Source: Chaetoceros tenuissimus
Taxonomy: Eukaryota; Bacillariophyta; Thalassiosirophyceae; Chaetocerotales; Chaetocerotaceae
Direction of reading: 5' to 3'
Length of the DNA: 64,000 bases
Assembly: GCA_021927905.1 (NCBI GenBank)
Contig: BLLK01000062.1
Location: 1,922,001-1,986,000, forward strand
The notes beneath the pieces were generated by a model. That model made no database searches and was not told the origin of the DNA. It was given only the letters and a program-made list of their open reading frames with translations. The position numbers were made by a program, and so were the translations under genes. Shown piece by piece: positions 10,292 through 21,868 of the stretch (its first letter is position 1; every line of letters starts with the position of its first letter).

Positions 10292-12614
10292 TTACAATCC
10301 ATATGACTGTAATCTTGAGGCTGAGATACCATCTACCTTTTCTTTATGATCTTTCTTCTTGCTCTTACGATCTCTCTTTCTTGATTTCTTTGAATTGGAC
10401 TTTTCTGATTTTCCATTATTCTCCTTTGTTGTTGTGGTCAAGTTGTTAGTTTCGTCGTTAACTTCAGCCATATCTGCCTTGGTTCCCTTTTTGCCCTTTT
10501 TCTTCCTAGTCCTCTTGGATTTAGCCTTATCTTCAGATTCAGTCTCATTTGTTTCTTTCGATTTTTCTCCAACCTCAGTATTGGTAGAGGTTTCAGGAGT
10601 AGTAATTTTCTCACTTGGAGTAGCAGCTTTCTTTCCCTTCTTTTGACGACGTCTCTTCTTCTTTGTTTTTTCTACTTCCTCTTCGCCTTCATCATCGATC
10701 TTGGCATTTTGCAACGCGTATTGCTTCATCTCCTCTTGAATCTCCTCCTTTGACATTTCACGAAACTTCCTACGTTTCCTGAAACCTGGATTGTATTCAC
10801 CGTCCTCGATGTATGGGGCCATTCTCTTAAGACTTACAAATTGTTTCAAAGATGTATCCCTAGAAAAGAGAATTTCTTCTGGTGTAAGTCCATATCTATT
10901 CTCCTCTACCTTGCGATATTTGAAACGTGTTGGCATATCACCAATAATATCTTCATAATCAAGTTTGTAAAGCTCGTCGAGCATTCTCTCCTTCAATTTT
11001 TTATCAAGAGATGACTCCTTTTCAGATACATCCTTATCTTGAGCATCGGCATCCAAGTCTTCCTCACCATCATAGTCTTCAGTCTCATCATACTCGCCCT
11101 CGTACTCCATTTCTCCTCCAGCATCATCATAGACATCTCCCTCACCCTCTTCATTCAAAACAATTCCATCTTCTTCGTTTGCTTTCTTCAGACTTTCCTT
11201 AACGTCCAAGTCTGTCTTCCACTCCTTTTCTTCCTGAGCATAGAAATCATCACTATACATTTTAGACATAATGTCTTCAAATTTATCAGGGTCAAAGTCA
11301 CCTTCCATGAGTTTTGCAACCATTTCTTCGTCAATGTTATCATCATCTGTCTTCTCTACAGCAGCCTCGTCAACTTTATCCCCAACAACAGCTTTAATCT
11401 GTTTTATTCTATCTTCGAGCTCTTCTTTCTTTGCATTCTTCAATCGCTTCAGCCTCTCTTCCTTAGCTTTCCTTTCAGCCTCTTTTCGTTCTTTTCTCTG
11501 TTGACGTTTTAATTTACGAGATTCGTCCTTTCGTCGAACTGTGTCTGATAAAGCTGTTCTCGAATATCCTACAACACTGAGAGCTGCGCCTGAATTTTCA
11601 TTCGCTTCTTCAAAACGAAAGTTGTACTTTGATTCAAAATCATCAGTCTTATCCAGCTCTTGCAGAGATGCATCAGAGTCATGTCCATCATCTTCATTGT
11701 CAATAATACGAGGCTTCATTGGTTCATCATTGTCGGAGTCACTATCTAATTCATTTTGGTCGACCCATCGTTTATTCTTGATGAAATCTAGTAAAAATTT
11801 ATCACCATCTTGAACTTCTCCCTTTGGATCTGAAAGTTTTAGTCCATCCGTTTCAGCTGTTTTTTCGAGTTGTTCAATTGCATTGATGCGCTCCTTATCT
11901 ACTTCTCCGTCAAATGTAGTTGCTCCTTTTTTCTTCACGAGCCAGTCGTCATCACTATCAGAACTTTCATCATCATCCCCTGTCATGAATGCACTACGTA
12001 ATTCTTTCTGTTCGTCATCATATGCCAACTTCTCTAGTTTCTCATCCTTTTGAAGAGATCTAATATTTTCTCTATCCACTGAATCATCGTCATCGCTTTC
12101 ACGGGCATCTTCACCATTTTCCATCTTTTCGAGTATTTTCTCTCGCACAACATCACGGTATTTCATAGGTTTGTACTTTTTCGTTGCTTCGACCTCGTCA
12201 TCAGAGTCCTTCTCTTCAAAGAATTTTTTGTCTTTGCTATAAATTGATTCATCTTTATTTCTAATAGCATTGATTGTCTATTATTTCCAAAGAAATGAGT
12301 TTAATGTTCAGTGCGATGACAAGCATTGACGCATATAAGTACAATATATAGAAGAACTATCTCACCTTTAAAATTTGCAAATCGACCTTGTCAGTCAGAA
12401 GCTCTGCTCCTTCATCCTCACTTTCATCGCTACTACTTTCATCATCACTGAAATCTTCGTCATTTTGTTTCGCATTGATCAACTCTTGCCTACGCTTTCT
12501 CTTGTCATATTCGGTTGCATATTTTTTGTTGATTTTGAAGTTATTTGATTCGTTCTCGCTATCCGATTCGCTATCTGAGAACTCTAGCACTTTCTTTTTC
12601 TCTTTATCGGACAT
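10292..12614 (-). CDS. KRI1: KRI1-like ribosome biogenesis protein
   Basis: Two exons: 12614-12366 and 12277-10292, with an 88-bp intron (GTGAGA...ATAG) in phase 0, giving about 744 residues. The N-terminus shows the family hallmark KKYATEYDKRKRRQEL, then an acidic serine stretch, LLTDKVDLQILK and across the splice AIRNKDESIY. The C-terminal Kri1 domain is clear: ELYKLDYEDIIGDMPTRFKY followed by the GLTPEEIL segment, then a KKRRRQKKGKK basic tail. KRI1 family proteins are nucleolar and needed for 40S subunit assembly together with KRR1. The long acidic and lysine-rich tracts fit a nucleolar protein. Assignment to the family is firm; function in this organism is by homology. Confidence 0.92.
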
Positions 12615-12959
12615 TGTGGTGCTTTTTATATACTATGATGAAGTTATCTACCCAAACAAATGAAATAGACGTTGTTTCGTAATTATTTGAACTCTATCGA
12701 AATTCTTCAGAAAAGTGAGAGTATTTTTTCAGAATGGTTGGCTCAAGGCCTATCAGCTCTATCTCCTTACCTGAAATGGATGATTCGATTCCTCTGCTCG
12801 TATGTACGTACATCTCGTAGTCTGTGTGCTCTTAGTAACATCAGTGAGGTCGATGTCGAGTGTTTGATATTCAACTAACTGATAACTAATAACTATTTGA
12901 ATAACAATAGATTGGATATTCCAAACTAGCAAGCAGTCTGCATCAGTTTTCCCAACACG
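12615..12959. promoter_or_regulatory. Divergent spacer between KRI1 and a secretory/plastid-leader gene
   Basis: About 345 bp without coding potential between two divergently transcribed genes; it must carry both promoters. No distinct motif seen. Confidence 0.45.
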
Positions 12960-13376
12960 ATGAGAGCGTTTATTATTTTCAACTGCATAATCCTTTCGTC
13001 AGGATTTATACCCAATACTATCCCACAAATAATGCGAGAACAGAAGCAGATACATCATGAGATATTTATTCTAGCTGCAAAGGAACCGAAGAAGATAAGC
13101 ATAGAAGAAGCTAGGATGGAAAAGGAAAATGAGATTTTGGACATTGGAGGAGATCCTTTCTTTTTGACAGATGAAGATATCTTTGATGAAAATATAGAAG
13201 AGGAAGAAGATGTAAGTATGCCATCCATGTCACTTTTAGGTATGAGCGGAATAAGTGGTGTAATATCTGAACAATTAGGAGATGACGAAGGAGGAATGAA
13301 TGAAGAAGTAGAGGAAGATCCAGCTTTCCTTTGGGATGGCGAAGTTGATGAAAGCGCATACTTTGACTACGAATAA
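12960..13376 (+). CDS. Small acidic protein with a likely plastid leader
   Basis: A 138-residue protein. The first 20 residues form a hydrophobic signal (MRAFIIFNCIILSSGFIPN) with Phe directly after SSG, reminiscent of the aromatic +1 residue of diatom bipartite plastid leaders. The mature part is acidic, with a basic stretch (AAKEPKKISIEEARMEKE), then DPFFLTDEDIF and the C-terminal FLWDGEVDESAYFDYE. The short conserved-looking ends suggest a small soluble plastid protein of unknown function. No family recognised. The ATG is the first in frame, and no intron is needed. Confidence 0.6.
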   Translation: MRAFIIFNCIILSSGFIPNTIPQIMREQKQIHHEIFILAAKEPKKISIEEARMEKENEILDIGGDPFFLTDEDIFDENIEEEEDVSMPSMSLLGMSGISGVISEQLGDDEGGMNEEVEEDPAFLWDGEVDESAYFDYE

Positions 13377-13939
13377 AGCTTCACTATGTTAGTCAACATG
13401 GAAATACTTTTGATTTCTTCTACAGAGGCTATTCTGATTCACTCGATTTTTGAATCTATGATCTTCATTTAAATGGTCCTCGTTTCATATCCTCCGAAAT
13501 TTTAGAAAAATTATGCACAGAAACAGTCTTTCGTAAGAAGCGATGGTTCAGTAATTGAAAACTTTGTAGTAGAAAGTTTGATCGTTACTGTATCAAAGAA
13601 AGAGCCTTGACAAAGAACTCTGCGTGGTATAGTAAAATGATTGTGAAATTAACAATTAACAAGTATGTATTATGCCTTTTATTCAAATACAACACTTCGA
13701 AATGGAAGTAAATAATTGGAAGATTATGAAACTTCCATCAACCACCTCTCTCGTCCTTTTCTTCTCTTCTTTTTTGTAGGAAAATCACGCACATACGCAC
13801 ATACTTAATACTTGTGAGCTTGTGAGATGAATTGCAACTTTGATGCTACTACTTACTAGTACAACTTCCAACTACTGATGTCAATCAAGAAAAGCATTAC
13901 TCATTTTCAAAAAGATTCACTCAAAAAAATTCAGGCAGT
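13377..13939. other. Intergenic stretch
   Basis: About 560 bp, AT-rich, containing the 3' end of the preceding gene and the promoter of the dioxygenase gene. Nothing further recognised. Confidence 0.45.
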
Positions 13940-14995
13940 ATGTGTGCTTACAGATCAATCCTCTTACTGGCTTTTGTCGCGCAATCTCACTGCTTCACTT
14001 CATCTGCGCCCTCACAATTTATCCACCAAGCAACTCGAATCAACAGTCAAGCAACTTCACTTATAGATGAGCGCATAGCAATTGATGAAAGTTTGGAAGG
14101 TGTTCAAAAAATAAATACGAATCCTGACATATTTATAATAAAAGACTTTTTGGATAAGAAATCATGTACCGAGCTGATTAATAAAGCTACTGAAAAGAAG
14201 ATGAACCAATCCCCCGTCGCATATGCTGGAAAGACTGATGACATCAAAGAATTACTAGGTCTAGCTGCAAAAGGACCAGTAGCATGGCTTGGCGTTCTAT
14301 CTGCATATTTTCAAATCCAATCATCTGGTAGCAGCGACGTAGCATCGCTTCTCGTTCATGCTGTACAAAATTACATTGCTTTCTTTTTGCTTGCTGCAGT
14401 GAGTATCTTTGCTTTTGTTCAATCTCGGGAAGATGGGCTACAGGAATTGCGTACTTCTACTTCCACAACTCTGGATGATTTGAGTGTAGATGGAACTCTC
14501 AAATTTGTTCAAAAATCTGCAGATTTATTCAATCCTAGTGAAGACAAAACAGCGAAAGCTCAACATGCTCAGTATTTCGAGTCCCCCACTATTATTAGAT
14601 ATGAAGCAGGACAATCGCTAGCTCCTCATTTTGATGCAAATAGGTCCGCTGAGACTGAAGATGCGAATAGGGGTGGTCAAACGCTTGCAACTTTGTTATT
14701 ATATTTGAATGATGTGGAAGATGGAGGCAAGACTAGGTTTGGATTGATACCATCACCAGACGATGAATCTAATGATTCTATTGTCAAAGATGAAAACGGG
14801 AAACTGACTGTGAAGCCCAAAGCTGGCGATGCTTTACTGTTTTTCCCTGCTGACAAAAATGGAGAATTTGATGATAGATTAGAACATGAAGGTACTCTCG
14901 CAATAGATGAAAAATGGATTGCAAGAATATGGAGACACATTGATCGAGTTCCTCCTCCCTTCGGATTATCGAATTCTGAGCTTCTAAAGCTTTAA
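13940..14995 (+). CDS. Prolyl 4-hydroxylase-like 2-oxoglutarate/Fe(II) dioxygenase
   Basis: A 351-residue protein beginning with a signal-like segment (MCAYRSILLLAFVAQSHCFT). Residues about 45-75 match the start of the P4H alpha domain (IKDFLDKKSCTELINKA). The catalytic core sits at the C-terminus: RYEAGQSLAPHFDAN supplies the HxD iron ligands, TLLLYLNDVEDGGKTRFG is the family's central strand, KAGDALLFFP precedes the distal histidine in RLEHEGT, and the lysine of DEKWIARIW would bind 2-oxoglutarate. An insertion of about 100 residues between start and core includes a hydrophobic run (FFLLAAVSIFAFV), possibly a membrane anchor. Substrate unknown. Leader could be ER or plastid (aromatic Phe after HC). 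Confidence 0.82.
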   Translation: MCAYRSILLLAFVAQSHCFTSSAPSQFIHQATRINSQATSLIDERIAIDESLEGVQKINTNPDIFIIKDFLDKKSCTELINKATEKKMNQSPVAYAGKTDDIKELLGLAAKGPVAWLGVLSAYFQIQSSGSSDVASLLVHAVQNYIAFFLLAAVSIFAFVQSREDGLQELRTSTSTTLDDLSVDGTLKFVQKSADLFNPSEDKTAKAQHAQYFESPTIIRYEAGQSLAPHFDANRSAETEDANRGGQTLATLLLYLNDVEDGGKTRFGLIPSPDDESNDSIVKDENGKLTVKPKAGDALLFFPADKNGEFDDRLEHEGTLAIDEKWIARIWRHIDRVPPPFGLSNSELLKL

Positions 14996-15272
14996 AGTAA
15001 TTCTTGCCAAAATAGTCCCTTAATTACATCTTTATTCTTTGATCGATTGAATGAGTAAACATAGTTTGACTTTGTATATTTGAGATTATAACATATTTTT
15101 ATTATGGAATCATAATTAACTTTCTTTAATAGCACTACGACGACGATGATGATTCTTCATTTGTATTCACCAGGATCTATGTTTTCCTTGAATATATGGA
15201 TGCAAATACCGTTTCATGTTTCACCACTAGAAATCTCTGCAACATTGATAAAATTGATAGCCGAATCAAATC
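14996..15272. other. Convergent 3' spacer
   Basis: Short non-coding stretch between two converging genes. Only AT-rich sequence seen. Confidence 0.4.
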
Positions 15273-15731
15273 CTAATCATCTTTCTTTGCTTGTTCGGTC
15301 TTTTCTGCAAGTAGTTTCTTAATCATGCCTTCGTCTTCAATTACATTGCCATCATCATCAAGTACAACTGTCTTTCTTACAATTTTTCTCTTTTTCACAA
15401 CCTTTGGCCAAGAAACCAATGGTGATGCTTTGTAGGAAGAAAAGTTGCCCGTTTGTATGCTGACAATCACCACTAGAACAACGGTAACTAGAAAAGGGTA
15501 AACGAAATCTCTGTCAAAATTCATTTCTACTGGATTTTTTCCGTACATATTCTGAAGATGGGATGATAAAAGTCCTGCTGATCCGACAAATGTAGGGAAT
15601 AGAAAGAACAACATGAGTCGAGAGATGATTGTCATACTCTTTGGTTTCTCGCTTGCATTATTTTCCCTTCGGAGTTGTTCTTCTTGTGATAGCTTTGATA
15701 GAGCAGCGTCCTTCTTTCCTTCTTTTGCCAT
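15273..15731 (-). CDS. Hypothetical protein with two membrane segments
   Basis: A 152-residue protein. A charged N-terminus (KKDAALSKLSQEEQLRRENN) is followed by two hydrophobic spans, about residues 36-57 (LMLFFLFPTFVGSAGLL) and 76-94 (FVYPFLVTVVLVVIVSIQT), and a lysine-rich C-terminal tail (PKVVKKRKIVRKTVVLDDDG). No signal peptide. The layout suggests a small hairpin membrane protein with both ends on the same side. No family recognised. Confidence 0.6.
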   Translation of the reverse strand: MAKEGKKDAALSKLSQEEQLRRENNASEKPKSMTIISRLMLFFLFPTFVGSAGLLSSHLQNMYGKNPVEMNFDRDFVYPFLVTVVLVVIVSIQTGNFSSYKASPLVSWPKVVKKRKIVRKTVVLDDDGNVIEDEGMIKKLLAEKTEQAKKDD

Positions 15732-16199
15732 TTTTCTTGTCTTTACAAATTAAAACTTGTGTGATTTAGATAAGGTTTGAGATGATTGTAGAGTAGGAGT
15801 TTTCTTTTTCTTTTGTAATTCTTATTGTTGTTGGTGGTTATATAGATGAAGATGGGATGGCAATAGAAACATTTTTGTGATTGACTTTCTTTCACTTTTG
15901 TGCTTGTGTGGCTGCTTTCCAGCTTTGAAAGAATCTTTTGGAATCTTCTCATGTAACTAAAATAGTAAACTAAATAAGTTGATTTAGCACATCATAATAG
16001 CCCCCAAAAGTCGTAGTTCTTGGCTTGACCACAATCAATCATCGCCAAACGCGAGCCAAACAAAAAGCGAGTACTACAGACTAAAGCCAGTACTTTGAAC
16101 TTTTTCACTCACTTCAAAAAAGAGAGAAAGATCTCTATACATTTAGTAGTTTCTTGCAAAATAAACATACGCAGACATATACATTAGAAAGTTTTCAGT
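15732..16199. promoter_or_regulatory. Divergent spacer
   Basis: About 470 bp between a minus-strand membrane-protein gene and the plus-strand lipase gene; must contain both promoters. No motif stands out. Confidence 0.4.
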
Positions 16200-18764
16200 A
16201 TGAATCAGTTGGAGGTATTCTCTCCAGAAACAAAATCAAGAAACAGGATGAATTTTGATAGTGTTGATAAGAAAGCAATTACCAAATTGTTCAAGCCTCC
16301 AATCTTGCACTCGGTTTCAAGTGGAGACAAGTCAGATATTGACGCAGACCAATCCCTCTGCTTGCATGAGTTACGAAGTGAAGATTTTGAGAAGACTGAG
16401 CTTTCAGATTTGTTTGATCCTGCTGCTCTTCCAAAATCTTCATTTGATCAAAGCCTTGGAACGAAACCAAGTACTAGTTCCGAGGAAGCTGATGAGAAGG
16501 AGAACCTTCCAAAGGAGAAAAAGAGTAACTTTCGTCTCAAAATCAAGTCGCCTGTAAAATTGCTTCGTAGAAAAAAGAAAACTGCAAAGGAAGATCTTGA
16601 TATATTCGAAGAGAGGGAGGAACCTGAACAGATTGACCTCCTTGATGATTGCTTTGACAATCCAGAATCATCCACTGTAGACATATTGCCATTTACTCCT
16701 TTACCAAATACTTTGTCAGGGGAAAATATAATGCACTCACCCAATCCAAATGTCATGGCTTCACCTCCTCCACACTCACTATCTTCGCCAAAACCGAAAA
16801 AAGTGACTGAGGAAGATAGAAAGAAAAGTTTAGAGGAAGTAATGCTGATGCTCAAATCGACTCCAATGAAAGAACAAGAGTACAGACCTCCACCAAAAGC
16901 ATTGCCAAAGCCATCAGCTCTTGAGAAACGTGGGAAGAGCATTGAGAAAGTGAAAAAAATATTCTCTACTAATCAAAAAGAAAAAGAGTCTGAATTTGAT
17001 ATGAGCATTGGACTTCGTCTTGCTGCCAAAGACAAGCTTGATATTATGAAAGGATTTACACCAATCAAGGGTGATAGTAGTTTGGATGGTACTCCTTCAA
17101 AGAAACTAATGGTTTTACCTGAGAAAAATCTAAGAATTTCATTGACTAAACTTTCTGCAAAATCCCCCTTCAAGGTAAAGAAACGTAGCGATTCTAAAAA
17201 TGGCGAGAAAGAGTTCCAGAAAGATGACAGAAAAGAGGAACAATTTGATCACCTCGTACAAAATTTAAATACCTCATTTTCAAGCAAATCAGAGATGATT
17301 CTCAGAACTTCTGAAACAGAACCATCAGTTCATCAGACATCGTTACCAGAAGCAACTGATCTACTAATTCATGCTAGAGTCTGTGCATTGATGGAAGGTT
17401 ATGACAAACTGCTAGAAACAAGAGCGAAAGCTGGGAAGCGTTGGTTTAGTTTTGGAAATCTAGTTGGTGTATCTAGAAAGGAATTGGAAAATCTCTACCT
17501 AGGTACGTTCAAAATGTATTCATCTATTCATTTGTCGTAGGTCGAATGTGAACCTCTAAACATCAACATTTTGATTCTTGTCAAAATCTCATAAAATTCA
17601 TTTAAATCTCTAGATGCAATTGGGCAAAAACCACAAATTCCAATGTTTATCGGAGAGGAACAGCAGTTTCATGAACCACCACCTCTTCCTTCAACCCAGA
17701 CACAGACTCCTCCTTTACCATATTCTTATGGCAATCCATTTGGACAAACTACTGACATAAATAGTTTGACTTCGTTCCCATCTGCAGCATCTGGAGAGAG
17801 CAGTAAAAATACTGGAAATAGACCATACCCTCGCAAACGAAGCAGTGCCCCTCAAGTCATGAAGCCCCACCCCTCGACAATCAAATCATTACTGGAATGT
17901 ACAGATGATTTAATTGTTGAAGGCTATTTCAATGAAACTATCGGAAGTGATAACAATGTTCTGATTGATTCTATTGAGAGTACAAGTGTTCAAGTAACTG
18001 TATTCAGCTCACAACGCCAGAGACAATTTATTGTATGCTACAGGGGATCAATCGGACAACACGCCAAGCCTTTGAGAAACAAGTTATCGTATGGGGTTGA
18101 TTCCAGGGGAGTCAATGAAGTATTTGGAGAGTCGTACCTCGCTGAAATGGAACAAAATGTTTTCAACCTTCTTGATCGTCTCTCATCTGAAAATCCTTTT
18201 TGCGACGTAGTTTTTACTGGACATTCATTCGGAGGATCCCTGGCGCTACTAGGAGCTACCCGATGCGCTGAAAGATACCAAGAAATGACAATTAATTGTC
18301 ATTGCTTCGGAGTACCTAAAGTGGGTCAATACGATTTCCGATTCAAAGCACATTCTTTACCTAACTTGCGCATTGTTCGTATTGAACATGCCAGCGATTA
18401 TTTTATTGATCTTCCCCATGGACCTGAGTGGCAGCATGTTGGTCATACTATTACGATCAATTACTCCAAAAACAAGAAGCGTACAATCGTAAATCCAAAA
18501 GGAAACGAAGGTGAGACAATATCAGCGACAGCACTTGCCTTCAAATTTGGTAAGAAAGATCAAATCAACACGAAAACAAGAGTTCGAAGTGTAATTGATC
18601 CTCGAGCAAAGAAAATACAAGGGAAGACGGATCACGAAATGAGAAACTATCTTCATGCTGTAGAGCATTTTACTCATATGGGTTCCCAGTGGGTGAGAGA
18701 CTTCGCGAACGAATTTGGTAGTGGCATCGTCAATGCCGAAAATGAAGTGAGATTAGTGGTATAA
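16200..18764 (+). CDS. Class 3 lipase-domain protein with long disordered N-terminus
   Basis: Exons 16200-17502 and 17614-18764, split by a 111-bp intron (GTACGT...CTAG) in phase 1, giving about 817 residues. The first 430 residues are Ser/Lys/Pro-rich and look disordered (KSPVKLLRRKKKTAK, MKSTPMKEQEYRPPPKALPK-like segments). The C-terminal half is an alpha/beta-hydrolase of the lipase-3 family: RQFIVCYRGS near the oxyanion region, the nucleophile elbow VVFTGHSFGGSLALLGA (Ser in GHSFG), an aspartate in EHASDYFIDLP and a histidine in HVGHTITIN. These make a plausible Ser-Asp-His triad for hydrolysis of acyl esters. No signal peptide, so probably cytosolic or at lipid droplets; substrate unknown. 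Confidence 0.85.
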
Positions 18765-18847
18765 TAATCCATTTAAAAATAATTGTATGTGCAATGTGTA
18801 GTAAATGAAAATGGTCTATTTTATACTTAAAGGAGTCAGAAATCCAT

Positions 18848-21203
18848 TTATTTACGTTTCGGTTGCAATGCATTATGAATATCTTCTAATTTCATTCCAT
18901 CGCATTCCTTGAGTAGAGACCCAGCTGTTTCGATGTCACCGAAATACTTTGAAATATTCATTCTCATTCCACTTCGTGCCCGAAGTAAGACAGGTGCACT
19001 AATTCTAGCATCTCCGTCAGCAACACTCACAACTTTGAAAAAGAAAATTTTAGTTAGAAACATGTTGAAGTTTTTCCTGTTTGATTTTTGATAAACATCA
19101 TATCTTACCTCTATGTACAGCTGCAGCTACTTCATTTCTGGTGGCAATTTGTAAAAGTTCACCAGGCATTGCTACAACATATCTACAGTGCCAAGGTAGC
19201 TCGATTTCCTTCTCCTCATCTCCATCAAACATTATCACTTTCTCTGTTTGTGCGGATGTATCAAGACCTTGCTTTGCACGATCAGCTTCCCATGTCTTAC
19301 GTGCCATGAGCTCTGGTCGAAGCCAAACATTAGCAGCTTCATCGAAGATTTCAAGCCCACTTATAGCAGCAACTGGAACCAAAGTCATAAATGATGTATC
19401 AGTGTGTGCTCCAAATGTTTCCTTCAGTTGCTCATTTTTGTCCGAGCTCGATTTTCCTTGGTAACGACAAATTCTGTGCGGACTCATGTTTACACCACCT
19501 TCATCAGCATTCACATTCATTTTCTTCCCATCATCAATCAACTCTTCAGTCAAAAGTAGAGCGGCTTCAGAAGACATGCGGGCTGCATCTACATAATTTC
19601 CCTCCTCGTCAACATCTGCTATGCCAGCAATCTCATTGTCATCAAACGTTAAACCTGAGATCATTGGCAAGTCCGAATTTTCTTCACTACTACTAAGTCT
19701 CATAAAAGCATCGTACTCCATATTTGCAGCTGCAACTGCTACTCGGACAATATCCTTACCGATTGCACACATGACATCAAAAGAATCAACAAATGATTTA
19801 ACGCCATCTTCTCCTATTATTGACTCAGCTTCTGATGGAACAATGTTGGATGTGCCCCGCACAACTCTTGTTTCTAAAAATTTCATACTTCCCTCACCCA
19901 TATTTGCATATCCAACTTTTGCATAAGTTGAACCCACTCCTTCCGCAACTTGCATACCAGGCAAAGAAGCTTCTTGCCCTTCATCCTCATTCACAGCATC
20001 AAAAAAATCAGCAGATGTCTTCCACATTTTTGACAATTTAAGTGCGTCACCAAATCTTGTTCCTCCATCTGTAACATCGACAACTAAACAAGAGTGTGAA
20101 ACCAAAGCATCCATCACATGCATAAGTGCTTTGAGTAAAAAAGTTAGGGTTAGTAAAGCATGCAAGAGACTTTTCGAAGATATTTTCTCCCAAAAAATTG
20201 GTATCTACTCACTGGACTCATTTTCAGTACCGTCTACATTTCCACTTTCAACAAGAAGATCGCTGCGCTTCATAATGTTGTAACCTTTGGAGCCGTCTCC
20301 TTTGTAAACAGAATTTTCATCTTCAGCCTCATATGGTGCAAGTTTCACCCTTCTATTCACTTCGATTTCCAAGTCTTTCAAACTAGCAACATCTTCGTCA
20401 GGAAGAGTCATCCCCTTTTCTTTAGCTTGATTTCTCAGTGAACCTTCAGGATCAAGTTGTGACAATAGGTCTGAAATATCCATCTCCTTCAATCTTGCTG
20501 GAACATTCCGTACGACGAAGTTGAATGGTTGGCCTGGTTCCCAATCTCCTTCTTCTACAGCTGTATCAAAAGAATCATACTCCTCTGTTCCTTCTTCGAC
20601 CTTTCCAGTTTCAGGATCAATCAAGTAGACAGCGTCGATATCACCCCAAAGTCCTTCATCTTGGGATTCTTCATCATTAATAGCCAATTCTAAACCATTC
20701 TGGTCTAGTGCAGCCTTTACAGCTTCTTTTGCAGTGATATCCATTGCATAAATCTTATATACATCTTCCAGCTCCGATGGAATTTCAGCTCCAGCTGGGA
20801 ATCTCTTTGCAGCTACACTCATCAGTGCATCATACATTCTCTCTGAAAGCTCACCAGTCTGAAATGATTCACCGTTCACTCCAAGGTCGTAGTTTCCATC
20901 AGTCTCTTTCTCCTTTGTTTCTTTCGATTCTTCTACTAACTTCCCAATACCAACAGGTGATGATTTTTCGATCCAGTTCCTTCCATCTCCACGACGCCCC
21001 TCCGGTTCATCAAGGATTGGATCATAATCATCATTTTCGTCTTCATTACTTGGTTCATTCCCTCCTCTTCTATTTTTACGTGGAGGATACGCAAACAAAG
21101 ATTTCGTAGAGGTGATGGGAGTGAGTGCTTTTTGTTGTGAAGGCGCAAATGCAAGAGACAAATCTAATGCAAGGGCGACATAAGCAATTGAAAACCACTT
21201 CAT
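18848..21203 (-). CDS. Isopenicillin-N-synthase-type 2-oxoglutarate/Fe(II) oxygenase with plastid leader
   Basis: Three exons (21203-20213, 20128-19109, 19032-18848) with introns of 84 and 76 bp; phases agree throughout, giving 731 residues. The N-terminus (MKWFSIAYVALALDLSLAFAPSQQ) ends in a LAFAP site typical of diatom plastid leaders. About 300 residues of acidic sequence with no known domain follow. The C-terminal half has the DIOX fold: HSCLVVDVTDGG at its start, FGAHTDTSFMTLVPVAAISG with the HxD iron ligands, YVVAMPGELLQIAT, and across the second splice AAAVHRVVSV with the distal histidine and the LLRARSG arginine region for 2-oxoglutarate. Substrate unknown. It runs convergent to the lipase gene with only 83 bp between. 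Confidence 0.82.
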
Positions 21204-21868
21204 TTTGTACTTTTTCTAATCATATACAATTGGAACTGTGAAGTGTAGGGATTGTAGAATCACGTAATCTAATAGGACTGTGATTGATGTGATTTTGATG
21301 ATTGGATGGATGACTGTGTGTTTTTGGAACTCTTTTTTTCCCATGATTTTTTTTGTGGCTGTGGTGATTGCCGGTTATTTGTATTTTTAACGTCTATCTT
21401 CTAGTCGGTTATTTGTATGTAACGTCTCATGACAATCTCACTCTTTCAGATCCAGGATCTTTGTGAAATCGCTGAGTGAGTATCTAAAGGGTAAAAGTCG
21501 CTCTGAAATAAAAACGAACATCGTGATCCTTCTTCTCTACAAGACGACTTAAAATCACGGAGGAGGATTTGAAAATGTATCACCAAGCAGACATATGAAT
21601 ATGATCACGTACAGTATGAAATATCGCAATCATCACGAGTGGCAATACACTCGTACTTTGGTGGAACAAACACCATTATTTGTAAATAGGAATTATGATT
21701 CTGAAAGTAATTTCACATTTACGAAAAAGGGTATGCAGATACCACACTTTTCTTTTGAACTTTTAACACTACATCTAATTGTAGGCACACTCGGATTCAA
21801 GCTACAATACAGCGCCTTCAAGTTTACAGTTCCATCAAAGCTTACACACAAACATTTCACATCTTTCA
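21204..21868. other. Intergenic stretch upstream of the dioxygenase gene
   Basis: Contains the promoter of the minus-strand oxygenase gene and the 3' flank of the next minus-strand gene. An open frame at 21595-21894 (plus) has no support. Confidence 0.45.
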
